Shown: positions 18,449 to 27,599, counted from the stretch's first letter. The stretch is DNA of 64,000 bases from Tolypothrix sp. PCC 7910 (GCF_011769525.1 NZ_CP050440.1:248001-312000); one strand, 5' to 3'. Numbers and translations are program-made. The notes: generated by a model from the sequence alone, not told the origin.

Positions 18449-19282
18449 TTGAATAAAGCTGGGTTTTCTGGAGAACCTCAACACTCTTCGGCGGCTTCTG
18501 GTGATGATATTCCAGCAGCTTTACGCGATACTCCCGAAGCTAAACCTAAGGTAGGCATAAAACCGATGGTTTTGCTCTTTGGTGGAGTATTAGCATTTGT
18601 CCTGCTTGCTGTGGGTAGTGGCTTTGTGTTTTTCATTCTTTCGCCAAAAAGAACTGCTAATTCTCAACCTTCACCAACTAGTTTACCGACACAAACACCA
18701 ACATCTGATAGTTCTGCTAACTCTCAGAGTAATAATACTGATACTGTCTTAGGACATTTAGCATATACAGAAGCGCCAGAATCAGAACTAGCAGTAATTC
18801 CAGGTAGTGGACGTATTAGAATGCGAAAAACTGCTGCGGAAAAGTTTCAAGAGATGAAACAAGCAGCACGCAGCGCCGGGGTAATTTTAGTGCCAATTTC
18901 TGGCTTTCGTTCTGTTAAAGAACAAGAGCAGTTATTTTTTGCTGTGGGCGCGCAACGCAATCAAACACCAGCCGAAAGAGCTGCGCTTAGTGCGCCCCCT
19001 GGTCATAGCGAACATCACACAGGCTATGCTGTAGATGTTGGTGATGGAGCAGTCCCAGCTACTAATCTGCAAGCTAACTTTGACAATACCAAAGCTTATC
19101 AGTGGTTACAAGCAAACGCTGCCCGTTTTGGTTTTGAAATGTCCTTTCCTAAAGATAATGCACAAGGTGTCAGTTATGAACCTTGGCACTGGCGTTTCGT
19201 AGGCGATCGCGATAGCTTAGAAACATTTTACAAAGCCAAGAACTTAAAACCAACCCCCACACCCACAACAACGCCAAAATAG
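18449..19282 (+). CDS. D-alanyl-D-alanine carboxypeptidase, VanY/M15 family
   Basis: 277-residue membrane-anchored peptidase trimming peptidoglycan stem peptides. After a short cytoplasmic N-terminus comes one membrane helix (about 42-66, LLFGGVLAFVLLAVGSGFVFFIL), a Ser/Thr/Pro linker (about 70-95) and the M15B catalytic domain. Zinc ligands and catalytic residues are in SGFRSVKEQEQLFF, SEHHTGYAVDVGD (His and Asp ligands, about 190-202) and EPWHWRFVG (last His ligand, about 250-258). TTG 18449 is taken as start because AGGAG (18437-18441) is 7 nt upstream. Cell-envelope maintenance role. Confidence 0.9.
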   Translation: MNKAGFSGEPQHSSAASGDDIPAALRDTPEAKPKVGIKPMVLLFGGVLAFVLLAVGSGFVFFILSPKRTANSQPSPTSLPTQTPTSDSSANSQSNNTDTVLGHLAYTEAPESELAVIPGSGRIRMRKTAAEKFQEMKQAARSAGVILVPISGFRSVKEQEQLFFAVGAQRNQTPAERAALSAPPGHSEHHTGYAVDVGDGAVPATNLQANFDNTKAYQWLQANAARFGFEMSFPKDNAQGVSYEPWHWRFVGDRDSLETFYKAKNLKPTPTPTTTPK

Positions 19283-19307
19283 TTTGTAATTCGTAATTCG
19301 TAATTAA

Positions 19308-19350
19308 CAAAAGTTTCAGACATGGTATCAATCCTTGTCTGAAACTTTTG
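19308..19350. terminator. Strong hairpin between convergent genes
   Basis: Perfect 15-bp arms (CAAAAGTTTCAGACA at 19308-19322; complement at 19336-19350) with a 13-nt loop, between the convergent carboxypeptidase and the 259-residue unknown gene. A-rich and T-rich flanks allow termination in both directions. Inference from form and place. Confidence 0.6.
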
Positions 19351-19489
19351 CTATGTGTCTAATCAAAACCTTAGCTTTTCCTTGAAATGTAGCCTAAAGC
19401 AATGCCTTGCTATTTTGGCAATTTTTGTAGGGTGGGAACTGCAAGCGGTTTCGTTGTTTATTAACACCCACCCCACGGTTTACATAACC

Positions 19490-20269
19490 TCAGACTAGAT
19501 AAATAGTATTCGGTACGATCGCAAAGAAAGCATACTCATACCAAGCAGTCCAGATGAAGCTGCGAAGCCAACGTTGACGCTTTTCGGGGCTGATTTCGTA
19601 TGCAAAAGCCCCAGCCGATGCATCAATAGATGAAAGGTGAGAGTTGCAACCACAGCCATGTTGATAGGTAAAACCGTATTTAGCAGCAATGTTTTGCACT
19701 TTCATTTGGATAGCAAACACTTTACCCGCGTGTAATACCGCATCCCAAGCCCGTTTGTGTTCTATGTCACGCTTGTCAAATCTTAAAGCGCGTTCTTCAA
19801 ACACATGATCTCGATAAATTGGCGCTAGATGGACATGATAAAAGCTGGCGGGTAACTCATAACCAAATTCTTCAAAAAGTTCGATGCCAATGCGCGCTAC
19901 TTTTAACTCATTGGCGTACTCTATACCCTTGGACTCGACATCGCGGAGAATTTCTGCAAAGTTGGGATAGCTACTAATCAGGAAATCTTGACCGTAGAAT
20001 TCTAGGGTTTCTTTTGCTAACTGCCCAAATAACTGAGAAAAAGCGGGTTTGAAGTGAGCGAAATCTGGGCGATCGCTAAATAAGTCTACATCACCATGCT
20101 CTAATTTGTATTGAAACAACTGCGCCATCTCAACATAGCATTGTGGATCGGACATTCCCACATCAGCCACCCCTCTGGCGATATTTTGCCAAATAGCAGG
20201 TAGTTGAGAAACAGTCACCGCATTTTCACCAGCAATGACTGTCACGCTAGGAGCTTCCAGAAGCTGCAT
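19490..20269 (-). CDS. Conserved-looking protein of unknown function, 259 residues
   Basis: Not recognised. ATG 20269 is chosen because AAGGAGA lies about 7 nt upstream; the frame extends further up without a ribosome site. It is soluble, alpha-helical and acidic, with no signal peptide. Notable is HGCGCNSHLSS near residue 215, a clustered Cys-x-Cys plus two His that could bind metal, and a histidine-bearing FYHVHLAPIYRDHVFEER segment (about 142-160). The C-terminus (WYEYAFFAIVPNTIYLV) is hydrophobic. Convergent with the carboxypeptidase, and alone on its strand. HIP1 sites inside suggest a long-resident gene. Confidence 0.75.
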   Translation of the reverse strand: MQLLEAPSVTVIAGENAVTVSQLPAIWQNIARGVADVGMSDPQCYVEMAQLFQYKLEHGDVDLFSDRPDFAHFKPAFSQLFGQLAKETLEFYGQDFLISSYPNFAEILRDVESKGIEYANELKVARIGIELFEEFGYELPASFYHVHLAPIYRDHVFEERALRFDKRDIEHKRAWDAVLHAGKVFAIQMKVQNIAAKYGFTYQHGCGCNSHLSSIDASAGAFAYEISPEKRQRWLRSFIWTAWYEYAFFAIVPNTIYLV

Positions 20270-20676
20270 ATCTATTCTCCTTTCAGATATTAAGCTGCAA
20301 TTTACACTAAGCGATCGCTTTTTTAGTGTTCTCAACAGAATTAAAAAATCTTTGACAGACTGTCTTTTTATACGAGATGCAACTTTACTTCATCGTACAG
20401 GTAGCAAACTGTGCGCTTATATACCATCATCTAAATTAGAGTGAGTTTCTCTGTGCTTGTAACTGCTCTGAGGGCTTAAAACAGAATTTACTAGCTTTGT
20501 TGCACAGCCTAGGTGATAAAATATTGACTCAAAACTTCTTCTTATAGTCATCCACACAGGGAGAATTCCATCAAAATAATCCTTTTGATAGATAACAAAA
20601 TATACCAAACGGATGAGCCAACTCTTATATGAGTCAACCGATAATAATTATCGCTGGTATATTACTTTTTAGCCCG

Positions 20677-20698
20677 CCCTGAGGTGACTCAGGGTTTT
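20677..20698 (+). terminator. Intrinsic terminator, possible sRNA 3' end (A)
   Basis: CCCTGAG (20677-20683), GTGA tetraloop, CTCAGGG (20688-20694), then TTTT. Perfect 7-bp GC-rich stem closed by a stable GNRA loop. No ORF precedes it on the + strand. Confidence 0.65.
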
Positions 20699-21060
20699 AT
20701 ATTGCCTAAAATTCTATTTAAAGAAATATTACACCTAACTACGGAATTTTCTGTTGCGGTCATAGTGTAAATTTTCGATTGTTATAGAAGTTTCAGAGTA
20801 GTAAAGTGCTTTCAGTTTTGCATCTTACCGAGTTATTACAGAGAAATAAGTTAATCCAGCTTGATTTAACTTACTAAGTATTGAAGCTTTCACGGTCACT
20901 TAGCTAAATATTTCACCTAATTAAATAGGTTACCTAAGTAATGACGAATTCTTCTAGAGCCAGTAGACTATGTTTTCAAAGAGATGATACAACGCCAGAG
21001 GACTTACGTTGTAATACTTCCATCTTCTCACGGCAAGTTAGAATCAGTTCGCTCAGAAAA

Positions 21061-21089
21061 ACCGTAGTTACCAGCTATGGTTTTTTTTT
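21061..21089 (+). terminator. Intrinsic terminator, possible sRNA 3' end (B)
   Basis: ACCGTAG pairs with CTATGGT (one G-U type mismatch) around a short loop, followed by nine T (21081-21089). Good form for a Rho-independent stop, and no ORF is in front of it. The 100-150 nt upstream (from about 20940) are the candidate transcript. Confidence 0.65.
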
Positions 21090-21264
21090 GCGAAAAAATA
21101 CTAAGAATTATTACTGGTAATATTTTTTCTTTACATCTTCTTTGTTATTTTCAGTAAAAGCACGGGAAAAATAACATGGAACTGGAGAAGGTATACATAA
21201 AAATTATGCTGTGTTCCTTACTCCAGAGTAGTTACAAGCAATTATGTAATTATGGAGTTATACA

Positions 21265-21468
21265 ATGATTGAAAATTTGATATACATCACAAACAAAAAT
21301 ACAGATGCATTAATAGACATATTATTTGGCTTTTACTTAGATGGCGATGCTATAGATCGGCAACAAATAGAACGCGAACTGATGGATTTAGGTAAAAAGC
21401 ATCAGCTTGGTGGTAGCAATGAATTAGTCCAAAGATTGCGGAAGTTAGCAGCGGATAGAGGATTGTAG
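21265..21468 (+). CDS. Small hypothetical protein, 67 residues
   Basis: Not recognised. TGGAG at 21252-21256 sits 8 nt before ATG 21265, a fair ribosome site. The product is soluble, mixed-charge and predicted helical, ending NELVQRLRKLAADRGL. Codon use resembles neighbouring genes. Probably real because of the ribosome site and composition, but the function is unknown. Confidence 0.55.
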   Translation: MIENLIYITNKNTDALIDILFGFYLDGDAIDRQQIERELMDLGKKHQLGGSNELVQRLRKLAADRGL

Positions 21469-22061
21469 TCTTATCTTGGTTTATTGCTAAATTAGGGCAA
21501 AATAGTCAAAATAGACATAGTTACGCCATGAGATTGACATTATTTTGCCAATTCCAGGTGCAATACTGATTATTGCTATAGGGTTCCTAATTGATTTTTG
21601 TAAATGTACTGAGTATTTTATCGCTGAGAATACGGCATTCCAGCTTTCAGATGGTGCGCTATATACTTTGTATCGCATTCTACAAATACTTATGTTTTTT
21701 TCAAGAATCAAATTCAATTGCTATATATAAATTTTCCAGACTGGGTTTATCTGCTGTTAGCTATTTCTCCAATAACTTTGATTTTCCCATCGTCTGTACA
21801 GTATCAATGCACACCAGCCTTCAGATTCAATCTGAGGGCTTTTTTTGTTCTTAAATGTAATATTTATGACCTAAAAAGTTGCACATAAAACTATTTTTAT
21901 AAAGCTAAAATTAAAAAAATATTTTGTGATGAATCAGGAACAATATATACTGAAATTTACTCAAACATGACAAAAAACACTCTACCAAAAGATAGATAAG
22001 GCATTTAATCATAAAAAAACCTGCAAATATCAAGCAATAATCTAGACTTTAAAATTTGATA
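21469..22061. other. 593-bp intergenic region before the glycosyltransferase locus
   Basis: AT-rich. Small open frames at 21545-21730 and 21591-21854 have poor starts and no ribosome site, so I do not call them. A clear terminator is at 21816-21846. It probably contains the promoter of the polysaccharide locus. Confidence 0.5.
21816..21846 (+). terminator. Intrinsic terminator
   Basis: AGCCTTCAG (21816-21824) pairs with CTGAGGGCT (21832-21840, one G-U) across a 7-nt loop and runs into seven T. It could end the transcript of the 67-residue protein gene, 350 bp upstream, or an independent RNA in 21480-21846. Confidence 0.7.
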
Positions 22062-23363
22062 ATGAAAATAGCTTTCGTAGTTGGGTATTTTCCCGTCCTG
22101 TCGGAAACATTTGTTGTTAATCAAATTATAGGTTTGATTGCCCGTGGACATGATGTTGATATCTATGCATATCAACCGGGAAATACATCACAATTGCATC
22201 CAGATATCATTAAATACCAGTTACTAGCTCGGACACACTTTCAACCGACAATACCACAAAATTTTTTTTGGCGCTTGCTGAAGGCTGTAAAGTTAATCAT
22301 GACTAACTTTCAAAAAAGCCCTTTAGTATTGCTGCGATCGCTCAATTTTTTCAAATATGGTAGATGGGCAGCTTCTTTGAGATTACTCTACTCAGTTATT
22401 CCATTATTAAACACAAAAACTTACGATATTATTCACTGTCAATTTGGCACATTTGCTCGTCAAGGAATGGCGTGGCGGGATATGGACGCGATTAAGGGTA
22501 AGTTAATTACTTCGTTTCGCGGCTATGATATTAGTTGGTTTGTCTATGAGTATGGAGAACATATTTATGACGAACTTTTTGTTAAGGGAGATTTTTTCTT
22601 AGCCAACTGCAAATATTTTCAAAACAAGGCGATTCAACTTGGTTGTGATGCCAAAAAAATTGTTGTACATGGTTCGGGAATCGATTGTAGTCAGTTTCAC
22701 TTTAAAAAAAGACTGCCACCTGAACCCCAAGGAAAAATCTCTATTGCTACAACTTGCCGCCTGATCCCGAAAAAAGGCATAGAATACAGCATTCGTGCAG
22801 TTGCAAAAGTAGCCAAAATTTATCCTCAGATTGAGTACAACATTATTGGTGATGGATATTTAAGAGCAGATTTACAGCAATTAATTCAAAATTTAAATGT
22901 TGCTGAACAAGTAAAGCTTTTAGGTTGGAAAAATCAGCCAGCCATTATTGAAATTCTGGATCAAGCTCATATTTTTCTGGCTACCAGCATCACAACCGAT
23001 GATGGTAATCAAGATGCACCCCTTAACACTTTAAAAGAAGCGATGGCTATGGGTTTACCAGTCATCAGTACCTTACATGGTGGTATTCCTGAATTAGTAG
23101 AAGATGGGATTTCAGGTTTTCTTGTCCCAGAGAAAGATGTGGATGCGATCACAGAAAAATTAATTTACCTCATAGAACATCCAGAAATTTGGTCACAAAT
23201 GGGTGAAGCAGGCCGCGCCTATGTGGAAAAAAATTATGATATTAACAAGCTTAATGATGAGCTAGTACAAATTTATCAACAAGTAATTGCTAATAATTTA
23301 CTGCTACTACAACCAGCTTTAACTGTAGCAGGCAGGCTGAAGTATGAAGGGTCAGGGAATTAA
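22062..23363 (+). CDS. Glycosyltransferase family 4 (GT-B), polysaccharide locus
   Basis: 433-residue GT-B transferase. The N-terminal donor/acceptor half begins MKIAFVVGYFPVLSETFVVNQI, a typical GT4 opening. The C-terminal Glycos_transf_1 domain has RLIPKKGIEYSIRAVAKV (about 236-253) and the E-x7-E nucleotide-sugar motif in EAMAMGLPVISTLHGGIPELVEDG (about 326-349). It probably builds a surface or secreted polysaccharide in the cytoplasm. ATG 22062 replaces a possible TTG two codons earlier. It overlaps the following glycosyltransferase frame or abuts it closely, and a Wzm/Wzt exporter lies 2 kb downstream. Confidence 0.9.
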   Translation: MKIAFVVGYFPVLSETFVVNQIIGLIARGHDVDIYAYQPGNTSQLHPDIIKYQLLARTHFQPTIPQNFFWRLLKAVKLIMTNFQKSPLVLLRSLNFFKYGRWAASLRLLYSVIPLLNTKTYDIIHCQFGTFARQGMAWRDMDAIKGKLITSFRGYDISWFVYEYGEHIYDELFVKGDFFLANCKYFQNKAIQLGCDAKKIVVHGSGIDCSQFHFKKRLPPEPQGKISIATTCRLIPKKGIEYSIRAVAKVAKIYPQIEYNIIGDGYLRADLQQLIQNLNVAEQVKLLGWKNQPAIIEILDQAHIFLATSITTDDGNQDAPLNTLKEAMAMGLPVISTLHGGIPELVEDGISGFLVPEKDVDAITEKLIYLIEHPEIWSQMGEAGRAYVEKNYDINKLNDELVQIYQQVIANNLLLLQPALTVAGRLKYEGSGN

Positions 23364-23370
23364 TGCCTAT

Positions 23371-24351
23371 ATGAACTTACCAGAAATACCCCAAGTGACT
23401 ATTGTTGTGGTTCCACGAGAGCGTTTTAGCTACACTCAGGAATCTTTAACCAGCGTCTATAAGCATACAACCTATCCATTTAAATTAATTTACGTAGATG
23501 TAAATTCACCTGCTCATATTAGAGATTATCTTGCAGAGCAAGCAAAGCAAAAACAATTTCAACTGATTCGCACGGAAAAATATTTATCTCCCAACTGCGC
23601 TAGAAATATTGGTTTGCGAGAAGTTACCAGCAAATATGTGGTTTTTCTCGATAACGATGTAGTACTTACTCCTGGTTGGCTGGAAGCATTAGTAGAATGT
23701 GCTGAAACTACAGGCGCAACTGTAGTTAGTCCCCTCACCTGTCAAGGTACACCAGTACATGCAGAAGTACATTGTGCAGGTGGTGAAACTGGGGTGAAGG
23801 TAGAAATTAAAGGTGAAACCACCAGAAGGAAGATCGTAGAAAAGATTTATCTTCAAGGTAAGCGAGTAGAGGATGTACAACCCCAATTAAAACGAGAGGA
23901 AACTGGGTTAGCAGAGTTCCACTGTGTGCTGGTACGGACAGAAATATTTCAGCAAATTGGCTTGTTGGATGAAAAATTACTTTCTACCAAAGAACACGTT
24001 GATTTATGTATGTTGGTAACTGCAGCTGGCGGGACAATTTATCTTGAACCTGAATCTATCGTGACTTACGTTCCAGGGCCACCATTAGAGTGGACAGACC
24101 TACATTACTATATGTTGCGGTGGAGCGATCGCTGGGAATTCTCCAGCCTGAAACACTTACTGGAAAAGTGGAACCTCAGCGAAGACGAATATTTCCAAAA
24201 TCGCTATAAACGCTTGGGATCAAGACGGCACATGACAATTGTCCACCCATTTGCGCGCAAATTTCCTGTAGGTCACTTTGGCTTTCGGGTGGTGAGTAAA
24301 ATCCTGCGTCTGCTGGATCGGGTATTAAACCGTTGGATTACAACATGGTAG
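23371..24351 (+). CDS. Glycosyltransferase family 2 (GT-A)
   Basis: 326-residue GT2 enzyme. It shows the GT-A start (VTIVVVPRERFSYTQESLTSVYKH), the N-C-A-R-N acceptor-loop motif (NCARNIGLREV) and a DND metal/nucleotide motif (FLDNDVVLTPGWLEALVE, about residues 91-108). ATG 23371 fits the domain start; an earlier ATG at 23344 would overlap the upstream gene by 20 bp and remains possible. It acts with the GT4 neighbour on the same strand, probably adding a sugar to a chain exported by the downstream ABC transporter. Specificity is unknown. Confidence 0.87.
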   Translation: MNLPEIPQVTIVVVPRERFSYTQESLTSVYKHTTYPFKLIYVDVNSPAHIRDYLAEQAKQKQFQLIRTEKYLSPNCARNIGLREVTSKYVVFLDNDVVLTPGWLEALVECAETTGATVVSPLTCQGTPVHAEVHCAGGETGVKVEIKGETTRRKIVEKIYLQGKRVEDVQPQLKREETGLAEFHCVLVRTEIFQQIGLLDEKLLSTKEHVDLCMLVTAAGGTIYLEPESIVTYVPGPPLEWTDLHYYMLRWSDRWEFSSLKHLLEKWNLSEDEYFQNRYKRLGSRRHMTIVHPFARKFPVGHFGFRVVSKILRLLDRVLNRWITTW

Positions 24352-24480
24352 GATATGCGATCGCGTCAATAATTTGGGGAAAAGGGTAAAGGGGAAGGGT
24401 CAAAGGTATTGTCTTTCCCTTTCCCCATTCCCCTTGTTCCCCACATATATATACCAATTTGAAAAAAGAATACGACAACT

Positions 24481-24554
24481 TTTACCAATGACAAATGACA
24501 AATGACAAATGACAGCCTTAACTAGTTATCTTTCTTTGCACCGACCAACTTATT
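24481..24554 (+). repeat. Partial copy of the 135-bp MITE-like repeat
   Basis: Matches the right half of the elements at 32958-33092 and 49075-49209: ACCAATGACAAATGACA tract, GACAGCCTTAACTAGTTATC and end CCGACCAACTTATT. The left half is absent. The final bases overlap the stop codon of the minus-strand gene that ends at 24553. Confidence 0.75.
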
Positions 24555-25176
24555 AATTAGCAATTGGTACATTTTTAAATGCGGCTGTATCTGGTACAAA
24601 CAGGTCTACGTTTTTGACACCATCAGGAACCCTAATCCAAACATAAGCATCAGCTGACGCTTTTGGACGCAACTGCGCTAAAGAAACACTTCCTGTGGAG
24701 CGATTTGCAGAAATTCCTTTGTAGGTTTCACTGGTGTCAGGATTACGCGCTGTTGTACTAGCAACCGATATGATATCGCCACCACCAACTCCGTCCGTAG
24801 CTTGGCGACGGATACGCATCTGTAAATTTACCACGTCACGGTTTGCGGTTTCTGGATCTTTAATCCGTTTTGCTGAAAGTATCTCAACTTCAGCTTTATT
24901 ACCAAAAGCAGGCTGCACAAATTGTCCAGGCTGAATTGCATTTCCCGAGGTAGCCGCGGGTGAGGGTGTTGTTTCTGGTGATGTTGATGCTGTTGTTTCT
25001 GGTTCTGAGGGAACTGATTGTTTGGTAGAAATGGGAGAAGCAGTATTAGTTTGCGTGCTAGTGGTAGTAGTATTTAGCGTCTGTCGCAGCGTGAACACTT
25101 CGTAAGCTGCATAGCCGCCACATAACAAAGCGACAGTAGAAAGGAATACTGCCACACCTGATAGAAATGTACTCAC
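24553..25176 (-). CDS. Membrane-anchored secreted protein of unknown function, 207 residues
   Basis: One N-terminal membrane helix (about 5-27, FLSGVAVFLSTVALLCGGYAAYE), a Thr/Ser/Pro-rich linker (about 35-78), then a periplasmic beta-rich domain of about 120 residues (from QFVQPAFGNKAEVEILSAKRI) that resembles DUF4352-type immunoglobulin-like folds in pattern only. No cysteine lipobox. Divergent from the ABC exporter genes, between them and the glycosyltransferases, so a role in the envelope is plausible but unproved. Confidence 0.7.
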   Translation of the reverse strand: MSTFLSGVAVFLSTVALLCGGYAAYEVFTLRQTLNTTTTSTQTNTASPISTKQSVPSEPETTASTSPETTPSPAATSGNAIQPGQFVQPAFGNKAEVEILSAKRIKDPETANRDVVNLQMRIRRQATDGVGGGDIISVASTTARNPDTSETYKGISANRSTGSVSLAQLRPKASADAYVWIRVPDGVKNVDLFVPDTAAFKNVPIAN

Positions 25177-25397
25177 GCCATTACCTCTAATTCATCTTTC
25201 GTTTCCAGCAATTTTTACCTAAATAGAACACATTGTAGGAACACAGCACTGCTGTGGCCTGATAATAAATGTGTTGCAAATACATGAAAACTGCTGTCAA
25301 TACAGGTTTGCTAACCTATCGCTTTTATAATGCCATAAATGTTGAAAATAATACATTTAAATAGGTTCGGATCTGTCTGATGTAACAGGGAGAAATC

Positions 25398-26270
25398 GTG
25401 AAGCGACAGAAGAATTTAAATTCACAGCTACCTGAAGTTATTTATACACCCGAAAGTCAACTGAGACATCCCATACAATTGGGTAAACAAATGTGGCGAG
25501 ACTTGTTAGCTTCGCGGGAACTGGCTTGGCGGCTGCTAGTGCGAGATATTAGCGCTCAGTATCGTCAATCATTTTTCGGTATAGCATGGGCTTTTTTACC
25601 ACCAGTAATCATGGCAACGGGATTTACCTTAGCTCATGATGCTAATGTGATTAACATTGGCGCTACAGATTTACCCTATCCAGCCTATGTGATGTTCAGC
25701 ACTGCGTTATGGCAAACATTTGTCGAAGCTTTAAATGGGCCAGTGCAAGCTGTAAGCGTAGCTAAACCAATGCTAGCAAGAGTGAATTTTCCCCGAGAAG
25801 CATTGATATTAGCAAAAATCGGCGAAGTATTTTTTAACTTTGCTATCAAGTTAATTTTAATTGTGGCATTGTTTATTTGGTTTAAAATTTCTGTAACTTG
25901 GACAGTAATTCTTGCACCTGTGGCATTAATTAATTTGGTTTTACTAGGAATATTTATTGGGCTTTTATTAGCTCCCTTGGGAATATTATATCAAGATGTA
26001 TCTAGAGGTTTATCTTTAATTACAGGCTTTTGGTTATTCTTAACTCCCGTAGTTTATCCTGTACCAAAACAGGGGATATTCGGTTTTTTAGTGCAGCTTA
26101 ATCCTGTAACTCCTCTATTAGTAACAGCACGAGAATTAGCTACAACAGGTGTGATATCTAATTTTTCTGCATTTTTGATGGTCAGTGCCATTACTTTAAT
26201 AGGATTAATCATCACTTGGATTCTTTTTCGGTTAGCGATGCCTTTTGTAGTTGAGAGAGTCAGTTCGTAA
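25398..26270 (+). CDS. wzm: Polysaccharide ABC exporter permease (Wzm-like)
   Basis: 290-residue ABC-2 type permease with six membrane helices after a cytoplasmic N-terminus. The amphipathic entry LAWRLLVRDISAQYRQSFFGIAWAFLPP (about residues 45-72) is the hallmark of Wzm/TagG-type exporters. Paired with the downstream ATPase it would move an undecaprenyl-linked polysaccharide across the inner membrane. GGGAG (25388-25392) precedes the GTG start at 25398. It lies 16 bp before the ATPase gene, forming an operon. Confidence 0.92.
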   Translation: MKRQKNLNSQLPEVIYTPESQLRHPIQLGKQMWRDLLASRELAWRLLVRDISAQYRQSFFGIAWAFLPPVIMATGFTLAHDANVINIGATDLPYPAYVMFSTALWQTFVEALNGPVQAVSVAKPMLARVNFPREALILAKIGEVFFNFAIKLILIVALFIWFKISVTWTVILAPVALINLVLLGIFIGLLLAPLGILYQDVSRGLSLITGFWLFLTPVVYPVPKQGIFGFLVQLNPVTPLLVTARELATTGVISNFSAFLMVSAITLIGLIITWILFRLAMPFVVERVSS

Positions 26271-26285
26271 TTCTTAATTTAGATA

Positions 26286-27545
26286 ATGCTTGATGATATT
26301 CAAACTCAAGATTCAGATTTGTTGATTTCAGTAGACAATGTTTCTAAAAAATTTTGTCGAAATTTAAAGCAGTCTTTATTATATGGCGTGCAAGATATTT
26401 GTACAGAAATAATCGGTGGTAATCGCAGAAGTGATACTTTACGTCCTCAAGAGTTTTGGGCGCTACAAGATGTGAGCTTTCAACTAAGGCGGGGAGAAGC
26501 TTTAGGATTAGTAGGAGCAAATGGAGCCGGAAAAAGTACACTATTACGGATTATTAGTGGATTAATTAATCCTGATACTGGTTATGTCAAAGTTAGGGGA
26601 AAATTAGCACCATTAATTGCCTTGGGAGCCGGGTTTAATCCGATTCTCACAGGGCGAGAAAATATCTATGCTAATATGTCAATTTTGGGTTTATCAACTC
26701 AAGAAATTACAGCCCGATTTCAAGATGTGATCAACTTTGCTGGAATTGCTGATGCCATTGATGCACCTGTACAAACCTATAGTTCAGGTATGGCTGCAAG
26801 GTTAGGTTTTGCTTGTGCTGTGCATATAGAACCCGATGTTTTATTAATTGATGAAGTGTTGGCTGTAGGTGATATAAATTTTCGGGTGAAATGTTACCAA
26901 AAACTAGCACAATTAAGGCAAGCAGGTACAGCTTTTATTTTAGTTTCTCATAATCCCCATGTTGTCTTAAATGTCTGTGAAAATTCTCTATATCTTGCTA
27001 AAGGTAAATTAATTAAAGCTGGAGAAACTGAAGCGGTAATTCGGCAATATGAAGAGGATTTAAGTTTAGCGGGTGCAGATACAGTCTTAGGAATCATGTA
27101 TTTACCAGAGAAACCCGAAAGCGAAAGTTTAGGAGTAGATATTATTTCTCTTTGCTTTAAGGATGAACAGGGTAATATATTAACTGCTCCTCTGTGTGGA
27201 GAACCAGCTTATTTATGTGTAGAATGTAAAGCTTATAGAGAAGTTGAATATGCTAATTTAGGCGTATTAATTACAGCTTTATCTGGGCAGAATGAGCGAG
27301 TTTTATATATAACTTCTGTTAGCGATAATGAACCTCTAAAAATCTCACCTGGTAGAGTAGAAATTCAAATGCAGATGCCTTATGTTTGCTTGTTAGCTGG
27401 CGTATATACTGCCAAAATTTATATCAAAGAAGGTGTATGTTCTTTTGATGTCGTCGAATCATTTCTATTTACTATCAAAGCTAGCAAAATTACCAGCCGT
27501 TCTTTATTTTATCAACCAAGAAAATGGCAAGTTTTGAATAAATAA
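26286..27545 (+). CDS. wzt: Polysaccharide ABC exporter ATPase with C-terminal Wzt-type domain
   Basis: 419-residue ATPase. Walker A GANGAGKSTLL (about residues 77-87), signature YSSGMAARLGFA (about 165-176) and Walker B DVLLIDEVLAVGD (about 184-196) are intact. Residues about 265-419 form an extra beta-rich domain like Wzt_C, which in O-antigen exporters recognises the modified chain end. This suggests a terminally marked glycan made by nearby transferases. Translation follows the permease after 16 bp. Length is normal for Wzt. Confidence 0.92.
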   Translation: MLDDIQTQDSDLLISVDNVSKKFCRNLKQSLLYGVQDICTEIIGGNRRSDTLRPQEFWALQDVSFQLRRGEALGLVGANGAGKSTLLRIISGLINPDTGYVKVRGKLAPLIALGAGFNPILTGRENIYANMSILGLSTQEITARFQDVINFAGIADAIDAPVQTYSSGMAARLGFACAVHIEPDVLLIDEVLAVGDINFRVKCYQKLAQLRQAGTAFILVSHNPHVVLNVCENSLYLAKGKLIKAGETEAVIRQYEEDLSLAGADTVLGIMYLPEKPESESLGVDIISLCFKDEQGNILTAPLCGEPAYLCVECKAYREVEYANLGVLITALSGQNERVLYITSVSDNEPLKISPGRVEIQMQMPYVCLLAGVYTAKIYIKEGVCSFDVVESFLFTIKASKITSRSLFYQPRKWQVLNK

Positions 27546-27599
27546 TATAGCGGTTTGTCAAGAGTGAAAAGTCAAAAGTCAAAAGTCAAAAATTATTGT

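Larger units (their letters stand above)
20270..21264. other. 995-bp gene-poor region with two terminator-like sites
   Basis: No credible ORF. Two + strand intrinsic terminators (20677-20698 and 21061-21089) lie here without a protein gene before them. It also holds CGATAATAATTATCG, a 15-base palindrome at 20639-20653, just upstream of the first terminator. It should also carry the promoter of the unknown minus-strand gene. Confidence 0.55.

Noticed and set aside
21545-21854. Two small hydrophobic ORFs on the + strand
   Set aside because: TTG or weak starts, no ribosome site, and one frame runs through the terminator at 21816-21846.
23344-23370. Earlier ATG of the GT2 gene
   Set aside because: Overlaps the upstream gene by 20 bp and adds residues outside the fold; kept only as an alternative.
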